64,000 bases of DNA from Halopseudomonas formosensis (GCF_900115905.1 NZ_FOYD01000006.1:1-64000); one strand, 5' to 3'. Shown: positions 8,385 through 19,104, numbered from the stretch's first letter. Numbers and translations: made by a program. The notes: a model not told the origin generated them from the sequence alone.

Positions 8385-8797
8385 GGCGTCGGCTCCAAAG
8401 CAAAAGTTCTGGTGTCGGGCCGCGTGGGGACATGAAGATCAGGTGCAGGGCAGATAGACGTGCCCGTTCGCCCGGCAACTGCCAGGACGGGATACGCCTT
8501 CCGTAAGCGACTCTGAACGTTTTCAGCCAACACACAACCCGGGGGTGCGAACGTCTGATCAGTATCCCCACTTTGGTTCGCCTACTTCCCAAGGCGTGCG
8601 CCGAAAGCAATAAGTCCGCCCCCTTCGGGAACCGGTCTTGCTGTCTCGTCGTCAGTACTTGAGCCGTATGGATCGTGCCAGCCTCAACGTTCGGTGCGCA
8701 CCTTAAAACCAAGAGGCGCTGCGGTCAATAGCCCGGCATCGCCAGTATGCAATAATCTGACGTGGGCCCGCCCGCCGCCATCCGAGGAGGTTTACCC
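8385..8797. promoter_or_regulatory. Long intergenic region holding the speC leader
   Basis: A 413-base gap between the divergent speC and glpD genes with no supported protein gene. On the speC strand it is rich in self-complementary sequence. The clearest stem is 8463-8491, where a 7-bp inner helix (CCCGGCA with TGCCAGG, one G-T pair) sits inside an outer CCCGT/ACGGG helix. A 21-codon frame (8433 down to 8368) starts in the leader and overlaps the speC start codon in another frame. These suggest post-transcriptional control of speC, but no named riboswitch was identified. GAGGAGG near 8784 belongs to glpD. Confidence 0.45.
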
Positions 8798-10333
8798 ATG
8801 GGGGACGTGACAGCACCCGGCCAGCAGCCGGAGCCGATCCACGATGTGCTGATCATCGGCGGCGGCATCAATGGCTGCGGCATCGCCACGGATGCCGCCG
8901 GACGTGGTCTCACGGTGCTGCTGTGCGAGCAGGATGATCTGGCCTGCGCCACCTCGTCGCGCAGCAGCAAGCTCATTCACGGCGGCCTGCGCTATCTGGA
9001 GTTCTTTCAGTTCCGCCTGGTCGGCAAGGCGCTGGCCGAGCGCGAGATACTGCTGCACAATGCGCCGCATATCATCCGCCCCCTGCGCTTCCACCTGCCC
9101 CACCAGCCCCACCTGCGTCCGGCCTGGATGATCCGCAGCGGCCTGTTCCTCTACGACCACCTGGCCCGGCGCAAGGCCCTGCCCGGCTCACGGAGCCTGC
9201 AACTGGGACCGGACAGCCCGCTCAAGCCGCATATCGTCCGCGGCTTCGAGTACTCCGATGCCTGGGTGGACGATGCCCGCCTGGTGGTACTCACCGCGCG
9301 GGCAGCGGCCAGCCACGGTGCGCGCATCCTGACCCGCACCGCCTGTATCGATGCCGAGCGCCGGGGCGACCTCTGGCAGGTGACCCTGGAGGACCGGCGT
9401 ACCGGGCGGCGCAGCACCCACCTGAGCCGGGCGCTGGTCAATGCGGCGGGCCCCTGGGTGGCGGAACTGCAGCAGTCGACCATCCACTGCCAGGTGCACC
9501 ACCCCCTGCGCTTGGTCAAGGGCAGCCATGTGGTGGTGCCCCGGCTGTATCCCGGCGAGCATGCCTATATCCTGCAGAACGAGGATGACCGCATCGTCTT
9601 CGTCATTCCCTTCGAGAACGACTACAGTCTGATCGGTACCACCGATGTGGACTACCAGGGCGATCCGGCCGCAGCGGCCATATCGCCTCAGGAGACGCGC
9701 TACCTGCTGCGTGTGGTCAACGCCCATTTCCGCCAGCAGCTGCAGGAAGCCGATGTACTCTGGAGCTATGCCGGGGTGCGTGCGCTGGCGGATGACACCC
9801 ATGGCAAGGCCCAGGCCGCATCGCGGGACTACACCCTCGATCTCGACCAGCCGCCTGGGCAGGCGCCGATGATCTCGGTGCTCGGCGGCAAGATCACCAC
9901 CTACCGCCGACTCGCCGAGGAAGCTACCGATCAGCTCTGCAGCCTGCTGCAGCGCCCGTCCCGCCCCTGGACCGCCGGGGCCGCGTTGCCCGGCGGCGAC
10001 TTTGCCGATCCCGCCACCCTGGCAGCCGACCTGCACAAGCTCTACCCCTGGCTGCCGGACACCCTGCTGCGGCGTTTCTGTCACAGCTACGGCACCCTGA
10101 CCCATGAGCTGCTGGAGGGCTGCAGGAGCCTGGATGATCTGGGCCGCCACTTCGGTGCCGACCTCTACGCCCGCGAGGTGCTCTACCTGATTCAGCGTGA
10201 GTGGGTGCTGGAACCGGAGGACCTGCTGTGGCGCCGAACCAAGCTCGGACTGAGATTGCGCCCCGCGGAGGTCTCGGTGCTGCGCGATTACATGGACATA
10301 CGCACCCGCTGGCACTCGGCCAACCTGAGCTGA
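8798..10333 (+). CDS. glpD: Aerobic glycerol-3-phosphate dehydrogenase
   Basis: A 511-residue FAD-dependent, membrane-associated enzyme that oxidises glycerol-3-phosphate to dihydroxyacetone phosphate and feeds electrons to quinone. The FAD-binding motif GGGINGCG is at 21-28, followed by the family pattern SSRSSKLIHGGLRYLE; the C-terminal DAO domain is complete. The start at 8798 was chosen because GAGGAGG lies 8 bases before it. glpF, glpK and glpR, which often adjoin glpD in pseudomonads, are not in this window, so regulation by GlpR cannot be judged here. Confidence 0.94.
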   Translation: MGDVTAPGQQPEPIHDVLIIGGGINGCGIATDAAGRGLTVLLCEQDDLACATSSRSSKLIHGGLRYLEFFQFRLVGKALAEREILLHNAPHIIRPLRFHLPHQPHLRPAWMIRSGLFLYDHLARRKALPGSRSLQLGPDSPLKPHIVRGFEYSDAWVDDARLVVLTARAAASHGARILTRTACIDAERRGDLWQVTLEDRRTGRRSTHLSRALVNAAGPWVAELQQSTIHCQVHHPLRLVKGSHVVVPRLYPGEHAYILQNEDDRIVFVIPFENDYSLIGTTDVDYQGDPAAAAISPQETRYLLRVVNAHFRQQLQEADVLWSYAGVRALADDTHGKAQAASRDYTLDLDQPPGQAPMISVLGGKITTYRRLAEEATDQLCSLLQRPSRPWTAGAALPGGDFADPATLAADLHKLYPWLPDTLLRRFCHSYGTLTHELLEGCRSLDDLGRHFGADLYAREVLYLIQREWVLEPEDLLWRRTKLGLRLRPAEVSVLRDYMDIRTRWHSANLS

Positions 10334-10528
10334 TTGCACACCTGAGTCAATCAACCTGGTGCCGTCGATCACCTGGACCGGTAACTGTCGATGTGAGCCG
10401 TAGCGCGGTATTTGTGCTTTGTTTGCCCCGCCGGATCAGCGACAATACGCGCCAATCCAATTTCATTGCCATCCGGTTGCCCTTGCGCTGACCCGCCAGT
10501 GGTGCCGGCATGAACCGAAACAGCGCCT

Positions 10529-12118
<1,590 letters not shown>

Positions 12119-12131
12119 CCGCCACTGCAGC

Positions 12132-12153
12132 GGCGGGGCACCTGCGCCCCGCC
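12132..12153. terminator. Convergent hairpin between prfC and the DUF1289 gene
   Basis: GGCGGGGC (12132-12139) pairs perfectly with GCCCCGCC (12146-12153) in the 39-base gap between convergent genes. T-runs are poor on both sides, so its strength as a terminator is uncertain. Confidence 0.5.
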
Positions 12154-12157
12154 TGCT

Positions 12158-12415
12158 TCAGAACAGCTCGCCCTGATCCGCAGACGGCTCCTGTGCCTGC
12201 TGTCTGGCCAGGGCCTCCTGCCTGGCGCGCATCACCCGGGCCCGTCTGCTCTGGCACAGGCGGATCACTTCGCGCTTCTGATCAACCGAGAACTGCAGCC
12301 AGTACAGCCGCTCCTCCCGGGAGCGGAAGCAGCCCTTGCAGAAGCCCTTGTTGTTGACCTGGCAGACGCCGATGCAGGGACTGGGTATCTCGAAAATTTC
12401 AAGCTGATTATTCAT
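12158..12415 (-). CDS. DUF1289 small cysteine-rich protein
   Basis: An 85-residue protein with the DUF1289 pattern: SPCIGVCQVN, then GFCKGCFRS and an arginine-rich helix with EEIxxW-like spacing (EERLYWLQFS). The four cysteines suggest metal binding, but the function of the family is unknown. It is transcribed divergently from nrdA and shares its control region. No good ribosome site precedes the ATG, only an A-rich tract. Confidence 0.85.
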   Translation of the reverse strand: MNNQLEIFEIPSPCIGVCQVNNKGFCKGCFRSREERLYWLQFSVDQKREVIRLCQSRRARVMRARQEALARQQAQEPSADQGELF

Positions 12416-12442
12416 TTTTTTCAGTTTGACCCCAGCCCCGAG

Positions 12443-12458
12443 ACACCCTATATTGCGT
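12443..12458 (+). promoter_or_regulatory. NrdR box 1
   Basis: ACACCCTATATTGCGT matches the NrdR consensus ACACWATATATWGTGT at 13 of 16 positions. It lies 106 bases before the nrdA start and begins exactly 31 bases before a second box, about three helical turns, as is usual for NrdR targets. Confidence 0.8.
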
Positions 12459-12473
12459 CTATATTCTCAAGGA

Positions 12474-12489
12474 TCACTATATGTAGTGA
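12474..12489 (+). promoter_or_regulatory. NrdR box 2
   Basis: TCACTATATGTAGTGA matches the NrdR consensus at 13 of 16 positions and is itself nearly palindromic. With box 1 it predicts repression of nrdA, and perhaps of the divergent DUF1289 gene, by NrdR when dATP is plentiful. Confidence 0.85.
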
Positions 12490-12548
12490 TTCATGCCATA
12501 CAACGGTTTGATCGCCAAATCAAGCCTCAAAACCCCAGGATACGCACC

Positions 12549-14825
12549 ATGACCGATTTCCAGTCCCTCAAGGTAACCAAGCGCGACGGCCGCCAGGAGC
12601 CCATCAATCTGGACAAGATCCATCGCGTTCTGGAGTGGGCCGCCGAGGGGCTGGACAATGTATCGGTGTCGCAGGTCGAACTGAAATCCCAGATCCAGCT
12701 GTACGACGGTATCCGCAGTCAGGATATCCACGAGACCATCATCAAGGCCGCCGCCGATCTGATTTCCACCGAAACGCCGGATTACCAGTACATGGCCGCG
12801 CGCCTGGCGATCTTCCATCTGCGCAAGATAGCCTATGGGCAGTTCGAACCGCCACACCTGTTCGATCACGTGACCAGGCTGACCGAGATGAAGCGCTACG
12901 ATCAGCACATCCTGCGCGACTACAGCCGTGACGAATTCGACACCCTGAACGACTACCTTGATCACAGCCGCGACCTGACCTTCTCCTACGCCGCGGTCAA
13001 GCAGCTGGAAGGCAAGTACCTGATCCAGGACCGGGTCAGCCGCCGGGTCTACGAAAGCCCGCAGATGCTCTACATGCTGATCGGCATGTGCCTGTTCGCC
13101 GACTACCCGCGCGACACCCGGCTGGATTACATCAAGCGCTTCTACGATGCCATCTCGACCTTCAAGATCTCGCTGCCGACGCCGATCATGTCCGGCGTGC
13201 GCTCGCCCTCGCGGCAGTTCAGCTCCTGCGTGCTGATCGAGTGCGGTGACAGCCTGGATTCGATCAACGCCACTACCTCGGCCATCGTCAAGTACGTGTC
13301 CCTGCGGGCCGGCATCGGCATCAACGCCGGGCGCATCCGCGCCGTCGGCAGCCCCATCCGTGGCGGCGAGGCCCAGCACACCGGCTGCATCCCCTTCTTC
13401 AAGCTGTTCCAGGCGGCGGTCAAGTCCTGCTCCCAGGGCGGCGTGCGGGGCGGCGCGGCGACCCTGTTCTACCCGCTGTGGCACCTGGAGGTGGAATCCC
13501 TGCTGGTACTGAAGAACAACCGCGGCGTCGAGGAAAACCGCGTCCGCCACATGGACTATGGCGTGCAGATCAACCGCACCCTGTACCAGCGCCTGATCAA
13601 GGGCGGCAACATCACCCTGTTCTCGCCCCATGAGGTGCCCGGCCTGTACGAGGCGTTTTTCGCCGACCAGGACGAATTCGAGCGCCTGTACGAGAAGTAC
13701 GAGCAGGATCCGTCGATCCGCAAGCGCAGCCTGCCGGCGGTCGAGCTGTTCAGCCTGATGATGCAGGAGCGCTCCAGCACCGGCCGCATCTATATCCAGA
13801 ACGTCGACCACTGCAACACCCACAGCCCGTTCGACCCGAAGGTGGCGCCGGTGCGCCAGTCCAACCTGTGCCTGGAAATCGCCCTGCCCACCAGCCCGCT
13901 GGAAAGCATGGACGACGCCAATGGCGAAATCGCCCTGTGCACCCTGTCGGCGCTGAACCTGGGCGCGATCAACAGCCTCGACGAGCTGGAAGAGCTGGCC
14001 GAGCTGGCGGTACGCGCGCTGGACTCGCTCCTGGACTACCAGGACTACCCGATCGAGGCCGCGCGCCGCGCTTCGATGAAACGCCGCACCCTGGGCATCG
14101 GCGTGATCAACTTCGCCAACTATCTGGCAAAGAACGGCGTGAAGTATTCCGACGGCTCGGGCAACAATCTGACCCATCGCACCTTCGAGGCCATCCAGTA
14201 CTACCTGCTCAAGGCGTCCAACAAGCTGGCCCGTGAACGAGGCGCCTGCCCCGGCTTCAACGAGACCGTGTATGCCAGGGGCGTGCTGCCGATCGACACC
14301 TACAAGAAGGATCTGGATGCGATCTGCTCCGAGCCGCTGCATCTGGACTGGGAAGCCCTGCGCGCCGACATCGTCGCCCACGGCCTGCGCAACTCGACCC
14401 TGTCCTCGCTGATGCCCTCGGAGACCTCCAGCCAGATTTCCAACGCCACCAACGGCATCGAACCGCCCCGCGGTCTGGTCACCGTCAAGCAGTCCAAGGA
14501 CGGCATCCTCAAGCAGGTGGTGCCGGACTACCAGGAACTCAGGCACGCCTACGAGCTGCTGTGGCAGATGCCGAGCAATGACGGCTACCTGCAGCTGGTG
14601 GGCATCATGCAGAAATTCGTCGACCAGGCGATCTCGGCCAACACCAACTACGATCCCCAGCGTTTCGAGGGTGGCCGGGTGCCGATGAAGCAGCTGCTCA
14701 AGGATCTGCTGACCGCCTACAAGTTCGGCCTCAAGACCCTGTACTATCAGAACACCCGGGACGGGGCCGATGATGCCCAGGCGGACCTGGCGGATGATTG
14801 TGCGGGTGGGGCGTGCAAGATCTGA
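12549..14825 (+). CDS. nrdA: Class Ia ribonucleotide reductase, large subunit
   Basis: A 758-residue protein that reduces ribonucleoside diphosphates to deoxy forms. A single N-terminal ATP-cone (about 5-95) gives allosteric on/off control. The catalytic cysteines are visible in RQFSSCVLIECG, NVDHCNTHS and SNLCLEIAL, and the C-terminal redox pair is Cys751 and Cys756 (DDCAGGACKI). Length and motifs are those of E. coli NrdA (761), not the longer multi-cone NrdA known from P. aeruginosa. The ATG at 12549 matches the E. coli N-terminus; a longer frame starts at 12426 but would cover the NrdR boxes. nrdB follows after 188 bases. Confidence 0.96.
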   Translation: MTDFQSLKVTKRDGRQEPINLDKIHRVLEWAAEGLDNVSVSQVELKSQIQLYDGIRSQDIHETIIKAAADLISTETPDYQYMAARLAIFHLRKIAYGQFEPPHLFDHVTRLTEMKRYDQHILRDYSRDEFDTLNDYLDHSRDLTFSYAAVKQLEGKYLIQDRVSRRVYESPQMLYMLIGMCLFADYPRDTRLDYIKRFYDAISTFKISLPTPIMSGVRSPSRQFSSCVLIECGDSLDSINATTSAIVKYVSLRAGIGINAGRIRAVGSPIRGGEAQHTGCIPFFKLFQAAVKSCSQGGVRGGAATLFYPLWHLEVESLLVLKNNRGVEENRVRHMDYGVQINRTLYQRLIKGGNITLFSPHEVPGLYEAFFADQDEFERLYEKYEQDPSIRKRSLPAVELFSLMMQERSSTGRIYIQNVDHCNTHSPFDPKVAPVRQSNLCLEIALPTSPLESMDDANGEIALCTLSALNLGAINSLDELEELAELAVRALDSLLDYQDYPIEAARRASMKRRTLGIGVINFANYLAKNGVKYSDGSGNNLTHRTFEAIQYYLLKASNKLARERGACPGFNETVYARGVLPIDTYKKDLDAICSEPLHLDWEALRADIVAHGLRNSTLSSLMPSETSSQISNATNGIEPPRGLVTVKQSKDGILKQVVPDYQELRHAYELLWQMPSNDGYLQLVGIMQKFVDQAISANTNYDPQRFEGGRVPMKQLLKDLLTAYKFGLKTLYYQNTRDGADDAQADLADDCAGGACKI

Positions 14826-14831
14826 CAACCG

Positions 14832-14849
14832 GCTGGCCGTGCGGCCAGC
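14832..14849 (+). other. Hairpin just after nrdA
   Basis: GCTGGCCG (14832-14839) and CGGCCAGC (14842-14849) form a perfect stem a few bases beyond the nrdA stop. No T-run follows. It may set the nrdA to nrdB ratio by processing or partial termination. Confidence 0.45.
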
Positions 14850-14926
14850 ATCGCGCCGGGTCGACGTTCCTGCCGCTCCATGCCACCGATGCGTTTGCGC
14901 CGGCGGCCCGTGGCGCCCCGGTTTGG

Positions 14927-14954
14927 TGTAGGAGCGGCGCCCTCGCCGCGATGG
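14927..14954 (+). repeat. Single GTAGGAGC-type REP element
   Basis: TGTAGGAGCGGCGCCCTCG followed by CCGCGATGG is close to the classical Pseudomonas REP sequence and can fold on itself. It lies between nrdA and nrdB, inside what is presumably one transcript. Confidence 0.7.
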
Positions 14955-15013
14955 CCCGTACTGCGGGCCCCCTCAAAGCTAATTAACGACTTCAGGTTCC
15001 CCGAGGGGCCAGC

Positions 15014-16153
15014 ATGAAAATGAAATACAGCACCTTTTCCCAGACCGACAATGACCAGATGCGCGAGCCGATGTTCTTCGGCCAGCCGGTCAACGTCGCC
15101 CGTTACGACCAGCAGAAATACCCGATCTTCGAGAAACTGATCGAGAAGCAGCTGTCGTTCTTCTGGCGCCCGGAGGAGGTGGATGTGTCCCAGGACCGCA
15201 TCGACTTCCGCAACCTGCCGGACCACGAGAAGCACATCTTCCTCAGCAACCTGAAGTATCAGACCCTGCTCGATTCCATCCAGGGCCGCAGCCCGAACGT
15301 GGCCTTCCTGCCGCTGGTGTCGATTCCCGAGCTGGAAACCTGGATCGAGACCTGGTCTTTCTCCGAGACCATCCACAGCCGCTCCTACACCCATATCATC
15401 CGCAACATCGTCAACGACCCTGCGGTGGTATTCGATGACATAGTGCGCAACCAGCACATCATCGAGCGTGCCGGCGACATCTCCAACTACTACGACGACC
15501 TGATCCAGTACGGCAACCTGTACAACCAGTTCGGCGATGGCAGCCACCAGCTCAACGGCCAGACCGTCAACGTCAGTCTGTTCGAACTGAAGAAGAAGCT
15601 GTACCTGTGCATGATGTCGGTCAACGTGCTGGAGGCGATCCGCTTCTATGTCAGCTTCGCCTGCTCCTTCGCCTTCGCCGAGCGCCGGCTGATGGAGGGC
15701 AACGCCAAGATCATCCGCCTGATCGCCCGGGACGAGGCGCTGCACCTGACCGGCACCCAGCACATCCTCAATATCATGCAGGAGGGCGAGGACGATCCGC
15801 AGATGGCCGAGGTGGCCCAGGCCTGCCGTGCACAGAGCGTGGAGCTGTTCCGCCACGCCGCCGAGCAGGAGAAGCGTTGGGCCGAGTACCTGTTCAAGGA
15901 CGGTTCCATGATCGGCCTGAACTACAACATCCTCAGCCAGTACGTGGAGTACATCACCAACCTGCGCATGAGCGCGGTGGGGCTGGAGCCGATCTTCCCC
16001 GGCGCCTCGCAGAACCCTATCCCCTGGATCAATGCCTGGCTGGTCTCGGACAACGTGCAGGTCGCGCCCCAGGAAGTGGAGGTCAGCTCCTACCTGGTCG
16101 GTCAGATCGATGCGGAGGTGTCGGTCGAGGATCTGGGCGACTTCGAGCTCTAG
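15014..16153 (+). CDS. nrdB: Class Ia ribonucleotide reductase, radical subunit
   Basis: A 379-residue ferritin-like protein that holds the di-iron centre and tyrosyl radical used by NrdA. Asp87 ([10 protein letters not shown]), Glu118 and His121 (FSETIH) and Tyr125 (SRSYTHI) correspond to E. coli Asp84, Glu115, His118 and radical Tyr122 with a constant offset of three. The second half supplies the remaining iron ligands, with ARDEALH visible. The C-terminal tail (EDLGDFEL), which docks on NrdA, is intact. A ferredoxin gene follows after three bases. Confidence 0.96.
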   Translation: MKMKYSTFSQTDNDQMREPMFFGQPVNVARYDQQKYPIFEKLIEKQLSFFWRPEEVDVSQDRIDFRNLPDHEKHIFLSNLKYQTLLDSIQGRSPNVAFLPLVSIPELETWIETWSFSETIHSRSYTHIIRNIVNDPAVVFDDIVRNQHIIERAGDISNYYDDLIQYGNLYNQFGDGSHQLNGQTVNVSLFELKKKLYLCMMSVNVLEAIRFYVSFACSFAFAERRLMEGNAKIIRLIARDEALHLTGTQHILNIMQEGEDDPQMAEVAQACRAQSVELFRHAAEQEKRWAEYLFKDGSMIGLNYNILSQYVEYITNLRMSAVGLEPIFPGASQNPIPWINAWLVSDNVQVAPQEVEVSSYLVGQIDAEVSVEDLGDFEL

Positions 16154-16156
16154 GTC

Positions 16157-16420
16157 GTGCAGGTCTTCACCCGCGACACCTTCTTCGAGCTGGGCGAGGA
16201 GGAAACCCTGCTCGAAGGCCTGGAGCGTACCGGTCACCATGTGGAGTACCAGTGCCGCAGTGGTTACTGCGGCGCCTGCCGGATCAAACTCAAGGTCGGC
16301 AGCGTGGTCTATTCCACGGCGCCGCTGGCCTTCGTCAAGCGTGACGAGATACTGCCCTGCTGCTGCCGGCCGGCGGAGCAGATAGTGATCGACGACGTCC
16401 CCCTGAAAAGCAAGCTCTGA
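16157..16420 (+). CDS. yfaE: [2Fe-2S] ferredoxin, YfaE-like
   Basis: An 87-residue plant-type ferredoxin. Cys33, Cys38 and Cys41 (CRSGYCGAC) plus one of Cys68-70 (LPCCC) supply the cluster ligands. In E. coli, YfaE reduces NrdB and helps rebuild its di-iron-tyrosyl cofactor; the position three bases after nrdB argues for the same role. The start is a GTG, and translation is probably coupled to nrdB. The run of three cysteines at 68-70 leaves the fourth ligand ambiguous. Confidence 0.9.
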   Translation: MQVFTRDTFFELGEEETLLEGLERTGHHVEYQCRSGYCGACRIKLKVGSVVYSTAPLAFVKRDEILPCCCRPAEQIVIDDVPLKSKL

Positions 16421-16430
16421 GGTACTGCCG

Positions 16431-16976
16431 ATGTTCGAGCTCCACCCGATGGCGGCCGAGTTCTACCGCAGCCAGACCCGGCGCAGCACCCTGATGGTCT
16501 GTGTCATTCTGGCCGCGTCCTGCTTTCTGATGGCCAACCTGTCCATCTTCCTGTTCGGTGAGCCGGGCGGCGACAACAATTTCCGCTGGAATCTGGCCGG
16601 GGTGATCGCCGGACTGCTGCTGACCATCGCCCTGGTTCGCAAGGTCCTCTGGGAACAGCCCTGGATGGCTGCCGCCGTCTATGGCTTGCGCCTCAAGCGC
16701 CAGCTGATGAAGATCACCAACATGCTGCATCAGGTGGAAGCCGCTGTGGCCGAGGAGGACCCGACGGCGATGAAGGTGCTGCGCTTCTACCATCTGGGGC
16801 TGATCCAGATGCACACCCTGGAGGGCAACCAGACCGCCATCAGCGATCTGGTCAAGGGAGTCGATCGTCACCTCGAGCGCATGACGGCCCTGGGCCTGGC
16901 GCCGGAGCAGAACCGCCTGGAGCAGGTCTGGCTGGACCAGATCAGCCAGCGCTGGCGCCACCTCAAGCGGCGCTGA
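16431..16976 (+). CDS. DUF3087 membrane protein
   Basis: A 181-residue protein with two membrane segments (about 20-42 and 54-70) followed by a charged, helical cytoplasmic domain. The N-terminal YRSQTRRSTL pattern and layout fit DUF3087, whose function is unknown. It starts 10 bases after the ferredoxin gene and so may ride on the nrd transcript. Its stop codon abuts the stop codon of the convergent DUF1329 gene with no base between. Confidence 0.7.
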   Translation: MFELHPMAAEFYRSQTRRSTLMVCVILAASCFLMANLSIFLFGEPGGDNNFRWNLAGVIAGLLLTIALVRKVLWEQPWMAAAVYGLRLKRQLMKITNMLHQVEAAVAEEDPTAMKVLRFYHLGLIQMHTLEGNQTAISDLVKGVDRHLERMTALGLAPEQNRLEQVWLDQISQRWRHLKRR

Positions 16977-18314
16977 TCAGTTGCCCGCCCGGCGCAGGGC
17001 CTGGGGAGTGAAGTCCTGGGGCGACATGGGGTAGTCGAAGTCGTACATCGGCTCGTTGTTGTCCAGGCCGTCGACAAAATAGTTCCCGGTCTTCAGGTGA
17101 TAGAGCGTCTCCAGGGTGCTGTTGAACATGGGCACCTCGTAGTAGCTGATCGGGTGGCTTTCCTGCAGCCCCACCAGCTCGCCGCGGGCGTCGTACAGAT
17201 CCGCCGCCAGGATTGACCAGCTGTCCTCGTCCAGATAGAAACGCCGGGTGGCATAGGGATGCGAGTAGCCGGTGCGTAGCCTGGCCTCCACTTCCCACAC
17301 CCGGTGCAGTTCATAGCGCAGCAGCGCCGGGTTCAGCGTCCCGGGCAGCACTATCTCATCGTAGGCCAGGCCCTGCTGATGCACCTTGTAGCTGTTGTAG
17401 GGCACCAGCATTTCGCGCTTGCCCAGCAGCACCCATTCGTAGCGGTCCGGCGCGCCATTGTAGGCATCCACCACGTCCGCCGTGGCCAGGCCACTGGTGT
17501 CCGGCTGCACCGAGTCATAGGCCAGCGAAGGCAGGCGCCGCACCCGGCGGTCGCTGGGGCTGTACCGCCAGGCGCGGCGGGTGGTCAGCACCTGATCCAG
17601 CGGGTCCTGGACTACCAGCGCCGTGCCCGACAGCTTGGCCGGGGCGGTCACCTGATAGCGGTAGTACAGCAGGGTGTTGCCCAGCTCGTCCGGGGTCATG
17701 CCGGTGCGGTTGTACACATAGAGCAGGTAGCGGTCACGCTTGATCAGGTTGGCACGTCCGTTGATCACCACCGCCTGGTTGTTGATGATGCGCGTCTGCT
17801 CGCCCCGATAGCGCAGCAAATGGTTCCAGATGACCTCCATGCCGCTCTGGGGAATGGGAAAGGGAATGCCGGCGACCGCACCGGATACGCCATTGCCGTT
17901 CTCGATCAGCTCGGCATGCTCGGCATTGTGCCGGGTCGCCGCGTAGATGCGCTCCGGCGACGCGGCGCTGCGGCGGGTGGGATAGACCTGCAGGTAATAG
18001 TCCGCATGGCGCTCGAGCAGATCGACCAGACCCGCCGGCAGCTTCGCGCGGAATCCCTCGACGTCCTGCGCGTCTATGCGAAACAGCGGCTGGTCGCCGG
18101 AAAAGGGATCGGGATGATGCATGCCCGGCTGATAACCGGCTGGGGGACGCACACCCCCCTCCCAGGGGGGAATGCTGCCCTCGGCGTTGCCTGCGCGCTC
18201 CGCGCCCAGGGGTGTGAGATCCTGCCCGAGACGGGCCGCCTGGCTGCTGTCCACCTTCGCCTGCACCTGACTGGCCAGCACGGTCAAGAATATAACGCCC
18301 AACTTCCTGTACAT
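16977..18314 (-). CDS. DUF1329 exported protein
   Basis: A 445-residue protein with a signal peptide (cleavage probably after VQA, about residue 19) and the DUF1329 sequence, including GQDLTPLGAERAGN and IPPWEGG near the start of the mature protein. The family shares a lipoprotein-sorting (LolB-like) fold and in pseudomonads is often paired with a DUF1302 protein; no such partner is adjacent here. The ATG at 18314 is chosen because GGAG lies 7 bases before it; a GTG two codons upstream (18320) is an alternative. Function unknown, probably periplasmic or envelope-linked. Confidence 0.82.
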   Translation of the reverse strand: MYRKLGVIFLTVLASQVQAKVDSSQAARLGQDLTPLGAERAGNAEGSIPPWEGGVRPPAGYQPGMHHPDPFSGDQPLFRIDAQDVEGFRAKLPAGLVDLLERHADYYLQVYPTRRSAASPERIYAATRHNAEHAELIENGNGVSGAVAGIPFPIPQSGMEVIWNHLLRYRGEQTRIINNQAVVINGRANLIKRDRYLLYVYNRTGMTPDELGNTLLYYRYQVTAPAKLSGTALVVQDPLDQVLTTRRAWRYSPSDRRVRRLPSLAYDSVQPDTSGLATADVVDAYNGAPDRYEWVLLGKREMLVPYNSYKVHQQGLAYDEIVLPGTLNPALLRYELHRVWEVEARLRTGYSHPYATRRFYLDEDSWSILAADLYDARGELVGLQESHPISYYEVPMFNSTLETLYHLKTGNYFVDGLDNNEPMYDFDYPMSPQDFTPQALRRAGN

Positions 18315-18510
18315 ATTCACGCTCCATCAAGCGGCCCGACCGCAACCGGCAGCCTCGCTGCCCAGGCCATACATTTTCGAAAATCCGCAATCCTACGTGA
18401 AACGGCTGCAAACTCCACGAATGATTACATAAAGACACAAAGGCTTTACGCGCCGGTCCGGCCGTTGCAAACTGGGCGGCTTCCCCCATCCAAGTTCGAG
18501 GCAGGACCCC

Positions 18511-18969
18511 ATGGCATTCTGGCTGGCCAAGACCGAACCCGATGAATGCAGCATCGATGACTTCGCCCGCGCCCCGCAGACCCCGATCCGCTGGGACGGC
18601 GTACGCAACTTTCAGGCACGCAATTATCTCGGGCAGATGAGCGTCGGCGACCTGGTGTTCATCTACCATTCCAGCTGCCGCGAGATCGGCATCGCCGGCA
18701 TCGCCAGGGTCAGCACCGCCGCCTACCCTGACCCCAGCCAGTTCGATCCGAGCTCGCCCTACCACGACCCGAAAAGCCGCGAGGACAAGCCCCGTTGGCA
18801 GGCGGTGGATCTGATCTTTCAGCAGCGCTTTGCCGAACTGCTGCCGCTGGACAGCATCAAGTCACTCAACGGCCTCGACGGGCTGCCGTTGATGCAGCGG
18901 GGCAACCGGTTGTCGGTCATGCCGGTGTCGCCGGAGCAATGGCGGATATTGCTGCACGCGAGTAGCTGA
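18511..18969 (+). CDS. EVE-domain protein
   Basis: A 152-residue protein made of a single EVE (PUA-like) domain, opening with FWLAKTEPDE, then WDGVRNFQARNYL and GDLVFIYHSS. EVE domains bind modified bases in DNA or RNA; in bacteria many are stand-alone housekeeping proteins close to human THYN1, while some belong to restriction systems. No nuclease gene is nearby, so the housekeeping type is more likely. Confidence 0.9.
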   Translation: MAFWLAKTEPDECSIDDFARAPQTPIRWDGVRNFQARNYLGQMSVGDLVFIYHSSCREIGIAGIARVSTAAYPDPSQFDPSSPYHDPKSREDKPRWQAVDLIFQQRFAELLPLDSIKSLNGLDGLPLMQRGNRLSVMPVSPEQWRILLHASS

Positions 18970-19104
18970 CCAATACCGGCGCGCTTATCTGCGCCACCCC
19001 TGCTGATAATTCCAGTTTTCATTTTCAAGATTGCGATCTATGCTGCTGCCAGTGGCTGAAAGCCATCAGACGGAAATAAAAAGACATTAAAAGAGGGATT
19101 CTGC

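Noticed and set aside
12477-14828. 783-codon minus-strand frame opposite nrdA
   Set aside because: It mirrors nrdA almost exactly; nrdA has all catalytic residues, while the antisense product has no recognisable domain.
18511-18969. EVE-domain protein as part of a modification-dependent restriction system
   Set aside because: No nuclease, helicase or methyltransferase neighbour; the single-domain form is a common housekeeping protein.
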